Shown piece after piece: positions 6,510 through 11,211 of a DNA stretch of 11,211 nucleotides. Origin of the DNA: Campylobacteraceae bacterium (lineage in GTDB: Bacteria; Campylobacterota; Campylobacteria; Campylobacterales; Sulfurovaceae). Within the stretch, counting starts at the first letter, position 1. Each line of letters opens with the position of its first letter. The notes under the pieces are model-generated. The model saw only the letters and a list, made by a program, of their open reading frames with translations, did no database searches and had not been told where the DNA came from. The DNA is taken from NCBI GenBank assembly GCA_026982175.1, contig JALSHP010000321.1:1-11211 (forward strand), written 5' to 3'. The position numbers and the translations under genes were made by a program.

Positions 6510-7450
6510 AAAAAGTTTTAGTTCTTTACTATTCACAAACAGGACAACTCACCGAAGTTGTTAAATCTTTTGCTGCGCCACTTGAAGCTGATGAGAATGT
6601 AGAGCTAGTCTATCAAGCCATAGAACCTAAAAAAGCTTTTCCTTTCCCTTGGGGTAAAGTAGCATTTTTTGACATTTTTCCTGAATCTGTGTACATGGAC
6701 GGTTGCGAAATTAAACCCTTTGAGAAAGTCAAAGAAGATGATGATTTTGACTTGGTTATCTTAGCCTATACCATTTGGTTTCTCTCACCCTCTTTACCTA
6801 TTTCTGGATTTTTAAATTCCAAATATGCTAAGCTTCTAAGCAACAAACCAGTGGTCACACTTATTGCTTGTCGAAACATGTGGATAATGGCACAAGAGAA
6901 AATGAAAAAGAAGTTTACCCAACTCAATGCCACACTCATTGACAATGTGGTCTTAACCGACCAAGGGGGAAACCTTGCGACGTTCATTACCACTCCACGC
7001 TGGATGTGGACAGGTAAAAAAAATGGCTTTTGGGGTCTGCCAAAGTCAGGCGTACACCCCGATGAGATTAAAAAATGTTCACGCTTTGGAAAAGCACTTA
7101 GTGATGCTTTAGCTAAAGATTTAGAGAAAGAAAAAACATCATTATTACACGGATTAGAAGCTGTTAAAGTTGATAACCGTTTGGTAGGAACAGAAAAAAT
7201 AGCCACCAAAAGTTTTAACATTTGGGGTGGACTTATTCGTAAAGTAGGCACAACAGGTGACAAAGCAAGGCTTCCTGTTTTATTTTTGTACTTTTTATTT
7301 TTACTTTCACTTATTGTGATTATTGTTCCTCTTAATGTGATTGTCAAACCCATTTTTAGAAAATTAAACCATAAAAAAGTAGATAAAGAAAGAGCATATT
7401 TTGAAGAACCTTCAGGGGCTTCAAGTGAACGATTAAAGGAGTACAATTAA
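6506..7450 (+). CDS. darA: Dialkylresorcinol condensing enzyme DarA
   Basis: This 314-residue protein begins with a flavodoxin-like fold: strand KKVLVLYYS and a phosphate-binding loop SQTGQLTE at residues 10-17, then AYTIWFLSPSLP near 87-98, where flavodoxins have the second flavin loop. These features, the overall length and the placement directly before a DarB-type ketosynthase match the DarA condensing/cyclising enzyme of dialkylresorcinol synthesis. DarA joins with DarB products to form the cyclohexanedione/resorcinol ring from two acyl units. A strongly hydrophobic stretch of about 25 residues (roughly 257-281) followed by basic residues looks like a membrane anchor, leaving a short cytoplasmic tail. 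The gene is coupled to its neighbours by an ATGA overlap in front and TAATG behind. The exact chemistry of DarA is known only from family studies. Confidence 0.85.
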   Translation: MKKVLVLYYSQTGQLTEVVKSFAAPLEADENVELVYQAIEPKKAFPFPWGKVAFFDIFPESVYMDGCEIKPFEKVKEDDDFDLVILAYTIWFLSPSLPISGFLNSKYAKLLSNKPVVTLIACRNMWIMAQEKMKKKFTQLNATLIDNVVLTDQGGNLATFITTPRWMWTGKKNGFWGLPKSGVHPDEIKKCSRFGKALSDALAKDLEKEKTSLLHGLEAVKVDNRLVGTEKIATKSFNIWGGLIRKVGTTGDKARLPVLFLYFLFLLSLIVIIVPLNVIVKPIFRKLNHKKVDKERAYFEEPSGASSERLKEYN

Positions 7451-8580
7451 TGGCTGAAGTTTATATCAATAAGATAGCAAAGTTTTTACCCAATGAAGCG
7501 ATTAGCAATGAAGAGATGGAAGTGGTGTTGGGGAAAATAGCAGGAAAACCCTCACGAGCAAGAAGAATAATTCTTCGAAGTAATGGGATTAAAAAGCGAT
7601 ATTATGTCATTGACAAAGAGCAAAACATATGCTATTCAAATGCCCAAATTACAGCCAAAGCCATTGAAAATTTACAATTTAATTTAGATAACTTAGAGGT
7701 ATTGGCTTGTGGAACAACCCTCCCTGACCAAATCATGCCCAACCATGCTGTTATGGTGCATGGTGAATTAAAATCAAAACCTTGTGAAGTGATTGCTACT
7801 TCAGGGATTTGTCTTTCAGGAATGACAGCACTAAAACATGCCTATCTTTCGGTAAAATCAGAAGAGGCTAAGAGTGCCATCGCCACAGGTTCTGAAACCG
7901 TTTCAACACTTTTACATGCAAAAAACTTTAAAAAAGAGAGCGACATTCAAGAAGAAGCTTTTAACAAACGCCCAGAGATTGCTTTTGAAAAAGATTTTCT
8001 ACGCTGGATGCTAAGTGATGGAGCAGGTGCGATGCTGGTTCAAAACCAACCAAATCCTAATGAACTCTCTTTAAAAATAGCATGGTTAGATATTTTTTCA
8101 TTTGCCAATGAGATAGAAGTTTGCATGTATGCAGGTGGAACAAAAATTGACAATGCATTTAAAGGATATAGAGAGTTTACACAAGATGAGTGGTTGTCCA
8201 AATCACTTTTTACGATTAAGCAAGATGTTAAACTGCTCAACGCGAACATTGTAGATTACACCGTAGAGAAGACCCTGCGAAAAATTTTAGAAAAAAGAGA
8301 ACTTCAAGCCGATGAAATTAGCTGGTTTGTACCCCACTACTCTTCAGCCTATTTTAGAGATGAAGTCGCTCAAAGTCTGAAAAATGCCAACTTTGAAATT
8401 CCTCAAGAAAAATGGTTTACAAATCTTAGCTCTTGTGGGAACACAGGTTCTGCCTCTATCTACATTATGCTTGAAGAGCTTTTAAATACCAACAAGCTCT
8501 CCAAAGGTGAAAAAATTCTTTGCTATGTTCCAGAGAGTGGTCGTTTTTCTAGCTCATTTATGCTTTTAGAAGTTGTTTAA
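7450..8580 (+). CDS. darB: KAS III-type ketosynthase DarB (dialkylresorcinol synthesis)
   Basis: This FabH-like ketosynthase has 376 residues. The Cys-His-Asn triad of the KAS III group is visible: Cys121 in SGICLSGM, His296 in VPHYSS and Asn331 in CGNTGSAS. It is longer than FabH (about 320 residues), as DarB proteins are, and carries the DGAGAML element at 190-196. DarB couples a beta-ketoacyl unit to an alpha,beta-unsaturated acyl unit to make a cyclohexanedione that is aromatised to a dialkylresorcinol. The position right after darA (TAATG junction) supports the call over a housekeeping FabH. AAAGGAG ending 8 bases before the ATG is one of the best ribosome sites in the operon, suggesting high expression. 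Confidence 0.88.
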   Translation: MAEVYINKIAKFLPNEAISNEEMEVVLGKIAGKPSRARRIILRSNGIKKRYYVIDKEQNICYSNAQITAKAIENLQFNLDNLEVLACGTTLPDQIMPNHAVMVHGELKSKPCEVIATSGICLSGMTALKHAYLSVKSEEAKSAIATGSETVSTLLHAKNFKKESDIQEEAFNKRPEIAFEKDFLRWMLSDGAGAMLVQNQPNPNELSLKIAWLDIFSFANEIEVCMYAGGTKIDNAFKGYREFTQDEWLSKSLFTIKQDVKLLNANIVDYTVEKTLRKILEKRELQADEISWFVPHYSSAYFRDEVAQSLKNANFEIPQEKWFTNLSSCGNTGSASIYIMLEELLNTNKLSKGEKILCYVPESGRFSSSFMLLEVV

Positions 8581-8595
8581 CAAGGATTATTTAAA

Positions 8596-8997
8596 ATGAA
8601 ACAGACAGAAGTACCCCAAGAAGGAAACAAAACCTTAGCAGGTGTTAAAAAAGCTGTTTATGCCACGAGTGAGAGTGGTCAATATGAAACCGTTGCCTCA
8701 AAAGGTTGGGAAGTTGAAGAGATAGTCACAAGCCAAGCCGTTGAAGAGTTTGAGCGTTTGGCTCAAAATGCTTTAGCAAAAGCCCTAAACAAAGAGACTT
8801 CTATTTTGGAGTACCACATGTTCAAAAACCGAATGGACTTATCGCTTCTTTCTCAAACAACTGGCTTTTTTAAATGGACAATAAAGAGAGATTTTAAAGT
8901 AGAAACTTTTGCTAAAATCTCTGATAAAAGAGCCTTGGTGTATGCAGAGGTCATGGGCATCTCTTTAGCTGAACTAAGAACTGTTCCAAACAGATAA
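8596..8997 (+). CDS. Small protein with probable helix-turn-helix-like C-terminal half
   Basis: This 133-residue protein has no signal peptide or membrane segment. Its first 45 residues are polar and beta-like; the second half (about 70-130) is helical with a pattern like an XRE/Cro helix bundle: YHMFKNRMDLSLLSQTTGF, basic WTIKRDF, then a closing helix YAEVMGISLAELR. The segment DLSLLSQTTGFFKWTIKR fits helix-turn-recognition helix spacing. I recall similar small hypothetical proteins near other polyene-resorcinol clusters but cannot name a characterised one. A local regulator is one option, an accessory protein of the Dar step another. It lies in the operon 15 bases after darB with an AAGGA ribosome site, and 9 bases before the outer-membrane gene. 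Confidence 0.6.
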   Translation: MKQTEVPQEGNKTLAGVKKAVYATSESGQYETVASKGWEVEEIVTSQAVEEFERLAQNALAKALNKETSILEYHMFKNRMDLSLLSQTTGFFKWTIKRDFKVETFAKISDKRALVYAEVMGISLAELRTVPNR

Positions 8998-9006
8998 AGT
9001 AGCTAC

Positions 9007-9798
9007 ATGAAAAAATATTTTTTGTTCCTTTGCTTTGCGATGAGTTTACACGCTTCTACTTTAGATTTAGGCTTTGGTGTGGGTACGATGTTTTACCCTG
9101 ACTACTTAGGCTCTAAAAATAGTAATACTTTATTTATCCCCTACCCTTATGTGAGCTATAAAAGTGATAAGTTAAGCATTGACAGAGAGGGCTTACAACA
9201 AAAACTTTTACACTATGGTGATTTTTCGGTAGAGCTTAGTGCAGGAGGTTCACTACCTCTTAAGAGTTCAGGCATACGCGAGGGGATGAATGACCTTGAC
9301 CCCTCAGTAGAGTTTGGTCCTGCACTGCTTTACACCGTTCATCAAGATGAGCAGTTAAGCTTAAAGATTGACATGCCCATACGAGCTGTGCTATCAAGCG
9401 ACTTTAAAAGTGTTGATTATAGAGGGTACATCTATGAGCTTCGTGGAGAACTTGAGTACAAAGTAGATGACTACGAACTAGAATTTCATACAGGTTTTGT
9501 CTTGTCGGACAGTCAATATCATAACTATCTTTATGGCGTAGGGGCAGAAGAGGAGACAGCACAAAGAGCCTCTTTTCACGCCAAAGGTGGTTACACAGGG
9601 TACAAAAACTCTTTGGGGCTTTCAAAAAGATTTGAACATCTATGGGCAGGTGCTTTTGTGCGACACTATGCTCTTGATGGCAGTGTCATTGCCCAGAGTC
9701 CTTTAACGGAGAAAGATTCAGCTATTTATGGTGGGGTGTTTATTGCCTATATTTTTGATGATGACGTAACAAGGAGCATAAAAAATTGGCTAGAATAA
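9007..9798 (+). CDS. MipA/OmpV family outer-membrane protein
   Basis: This 263-residue protein starts with a clear Sec signal (KK, hydrophobic core, cleavage likely after SLHA at residue 16). The mature part alternates short beta strands and polar turns like a small barrel. The YGVGAEEE...AKGGYTGY pattern (about 176-199) and SGIREGMNDLDPSVEFGPAL (about 88-107) fit the MipA/OmpV family, which includes a murein-hydrolase scaffold and porin-like proteins. The final barrel strand appears to end in YIF at residue 250, yet the protein continues 13 residues more, a tail that overlaps the start of the next gene. In this cluster a role in placing or exporting the pigment in the outer membrane is conceivable, since aryl polyenes are outer-membrane lipids; this is inference. 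Confidence 0.85.
   Translation: MKKYFLFLCFAMSLHASTLDLGFGVGTMFYPDYLGSKNSNTLFIPYPYVSYKSDKLSIDREGLQQKLLHYGDFSVELSAGGSLPLKSSGIREGMNDLDPSVEFGPALLYTVHQDEQLSLKIDMPIRAVLSSDFKSVDYRGYIYELRGELEYKVDDYELEFHTGFVLSDSQYHNYLYGVGAEEETAQRASFHAKGGYTGYKNSLGLSKRFEHLWAGAFVRHYALDGSVIAQSPLTEKDSAIYGGVFIAYIFDDDVTRSIKNWLE
9771..9788 (+). promoter_or_regulatory. Ribosome site and TTG start of the ligase gene
   Basis: AAGGAG at 9771-9776 ends 9 bases before a TTG at 9786-9788. No ATG lies in the same frame close by, and the sequence after the TTG reads directly into the domain. The site therefore decides the unusual start codon and lies inside the end of the outer-membrane protein gene. Confidence 0.65.
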
Positions 9799-10976
9799 TT
9801 TATAAAACAGCCCAAGGTAAGATTGAAGAACAAGCAATCAACACCCCCATAGAGCTTCCTGATGCTAAGGTTTTCAGTTTAGATAAAATGGCTAAAGACA
9901 AACTCTTTCTTACCCTAAATCAAGCCTTTAAATGTGCTCAAACACCTATCTTGTATGACCCCAATATTCAGTCTATTAAACCCAAAATTGATGCCTTGGA
10001 TTTTAAAAAACTTCCCAAAGATACGGCGGCTATCTTTTTTACTTCTGGCACAACGGGTGAGCCAACAGGTGCGTTAAAAAGTTATGACAATCTAAAGCAA
10101 GAACTGGCCGTTCTTCTTGAACTTTTTGCATCACAAAACTTTGAACGTGTGATTGTTACTGTGCCTCTTATTCATATTTATGGTTTTTTAACAGGCGTAC
10201 TTTTAAGCTCTGCTTTGGGGGTGGATGTCGTCTTAAAAGAAGAGTTCTTACCCCATGAACTCCTAGAACTTTCAGAGGATAAAAAAACGCTTTGCATTAC
10301 CAACCCTGTTTTTCTAAAAGTATTAAATAAACTCAATATTCAAGGTAAACATGCTAACATGGTTTTTCTAAGTTCCACAGGAAAACTAGATATTCAAACA
10401 GCCAATGACTTACCTCAAAAATTACAGTGTAAAATCTACCAACTTTTTGGATCAACAGAAACAGGTGGCATTGCTTACAAAATCAATGCTGATGAGTATT
10501 GGACTCCTCTCCAAAATGTTACAGTAAGTAAAAAAGATGAATGCCTAGAAGTAAACTCTCCTTTTCTCTCTAAATATCTCATAGAAAAAGAACTCAAAGA
10601 GATTACCCATCCCTTTGTGACCTCTGACCTCATAGAATTAAAAAATAAAAAGTTTAAACTACTTGGACGCAAATCAGAGATTATCAAAATATCGGGCAAA
10701 CGTATTTCACTTTTAGAGGTAGAGACGCTTTTAGAGAAACATCAAGATATTAACGAAGCTTTGGTGAGATTAGATTATGATGTTAATTCACATAAAGATG
10801 AACAACTTGCCATTCAAGTTCTTAGCACTTTGAATTTAGATGAAGTAAAAAAAGAGATTAAAAATATTTTACAAGAGAATTATAAAAAGATTAATATTCG
10901 TACCCATGTAAAGATAGTAGATAAGATTTTAAAAAATCATATGGGTAAAAAAATAAGAAAGACAAAAGGTTTATGA
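9786..10976 (+). CDS. AMP-forming acyl/aryl ligase (ApeH-like adenylating enzyme)
   Basis: This 396-residue member of the ANL superfamily activates a carboxylic acid with ATP and passes it to a thiol. Motifs run in order: phosphate loop TSGTTGEPTG at residues 86-95, FGSTETGG at 221-228 (A5), Asp281 in TSDL (A7), LGRKSEIIKISGKRIS near 293-308 (A8 hinge), and a C-terminal NHMGKKIRK with the A10-type lysine. It is shorter than typical CoA ligases (about 500 residues): some 80 residues precede the phosphate loop, where about 150-180 are usual, as in the reduced ligases of aryl polyene clusters. The likely role is loading the aromatic starter, such as a 4-hydroxybenzoate- or coumarate-type acid, onto an ACP. 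A fatty-acid substrate for the resorcinol half is the alternative. Confidence 0.85.
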   Translation: MARIIYKTAQGKIEEQAINTPIELPDAKVFSLDKMAKDKLFLTLNQAFKCAQTPILYDPNIQSIKPKIDALDFKKLPKDTAAIFFTSGTTGEPTGALKSYDNLKQELAVLLELFASQNFERVIVTVPLIHIYGFLTGVLLSSALGVDVVLKEEFLPHELLELSEDKKTLCITNPVFLKVLNKLNIQGKHANMVFLSSTGKLDIQTANDLPQKLQCKIYQLFGSTETGGIAYKINADEYWTPLQNVTVSKKDECLEVNSPFLSKYLIEKELKEITHPFVTSDLIELKNKKFKLLGRKSEIIKISGKRISLLEVETLLEKHQDINEALVRLDYDVNSHKDEQLAIQVLSTLNLDEVKKEIKNILQENYKKINIRTHVKIVDKILKNHMGKKIRKTKGL

Positions 10977-11211
10977 TGCAAAATTTTCAACACAAACACT
11001 CAGCACACTGTGAAAGTGGTGTCACCTCACTACTCTTAAAACACAAAGGATTAAATATCTCTGAACCCATGGCTTTTGGGCTTGGGTCTGGTTTGACTTT
11101 TGCATACTTACCCCTTGTAAAAATCTCGGGTATGCCTCTGATTGCTTATCGTACACTACCAAAATCTATCATCAAAAAAGCAACCAAGCGTTTAGAAGTG
11201 AAACTTGAAAC
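10973..11211 (+). CDS. BtrH N-terminal domain protein (partial, 5' end)
   Basis: An open frame starts in an ATGA overlap with the ligase stop and runs out of the window after about 79 codons. The segment FQHKHSAHCESGVTSLLLKH, followed by GLNISEPMAFGLGSG, is characteristic of the butirosin BtrH N-terminal domain, which has a papain-like/acyltransferase role with the Cys in HCESG. BtrH moves an acyl group from an ACP to an aminoglycoside. Here a similar protein could transfer the finished polyene from ACP to the resorcinol or to a lipid head. Two start codons lie next to each other (10973 and 10976); spacing from AAAAGG at 10964-10969 slightly favours the second. The protein is cut by the window edge, not truncated in nature as far as can be seen. 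Confidence 0.78.
   Translation, partial: MMQNFQHKHSAHCESGVTSLLLKHKGLNISEPMAFGLGSGLTFAYLPLVKISGMPLIAYRTLPKSIIKKATKRLEVKLE

Noticed and set aside
6766..7446. Long antisense open frame (226 codons) opposite darA
   Set aside because: It is a reverse-frame shadow of darA, low in recognisable motifs; darA has coherent flavodoxin-like features and overlaps its neighbours as an operon gene.
1..11211. tRNA, rRNA, CRISPR array, insertion sequence or riboswitch
   Set aside because: No cloverleaf, repeat-spacer pattern, transposase gene or long structured leader was seen by eye; all gaps apart from 76-262 and 2173-2314 are 15 bases or less.

Overview
The window is AT-rich bacterial DNA with tightly packed, often overlapping genes and Shine-Dalgarno-like sites before several starts. 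Base composition and protein style (lysine/glutamate/isoleucine-rich) fit a mesophilic member of the Campylobacterota (Sulfurimonas/Sulfurovum/Arcobacter-like). This is a judgement from general character, not from a marker gene; Bacteroidetes is less likely because of the clear AGGAG-type ribosome binding sites.

Layout. 1-75 is the 3' end of an unrelated plus-strand gene. 76-220 holds two perfectly inverted copies of a 26-base GTAG-headed palindrome (a REPIN-like element) lying between convergent genes. 263-2172 (minus strand) is a two-gene unit: a ketoreductase followed by a ketosynthase. 2173-2314 is a divergent promoter region. From 2315 to the window end everything is on the plus strand, in one apparent operon with gaps of at most 15 bases and many start/stop overlaps: two acyl carrier proteins, a ketosynthase, a short ketosynthase-like chain-length factor, a hotdog dehydratase, a flavin-dependent halogenase-like oxidoreductase, a second hotdog dehydratase, DarA, DarB, a small probable helix-turn-helix protein, a MipA/OmpV-type outer-membrane protein, an AMP-forming acyl/aryl ligase, and the start of a BtrH-N-type protein cut by the window end.

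How they work together. The set is a type II polyketide system of the aryl polyene (APE/xanthomonadin/flexirubin) kind joined to dialkylresorcinol (DAR) enzymes. The predicted scheme is: the ligase activates an aromatic starter onto an ACP; ketosynthase/chain-length factor, ketoreductase and dehydratases extend it as a fully conjugated polyene; the halogenase-like flavoenzyme may decorate the aryl head; DarB and DarA build a dialkylresorcinol from fatty precursors; later genes outside the window would join the two halves and move the pigment to the cell envelope. Flexirubins (Bacteroidetes) and arcuflavin (Azoarcus) are known precedents for such polyene-resorcinol hybrids. The new aspects here are the probable host lineage, the halogenase candidate, a G8 tract inside a dehydratase gene that might allow phase variation of the pigment, the split and minimal enzyme architecture, and the REPIN at the cluster border.
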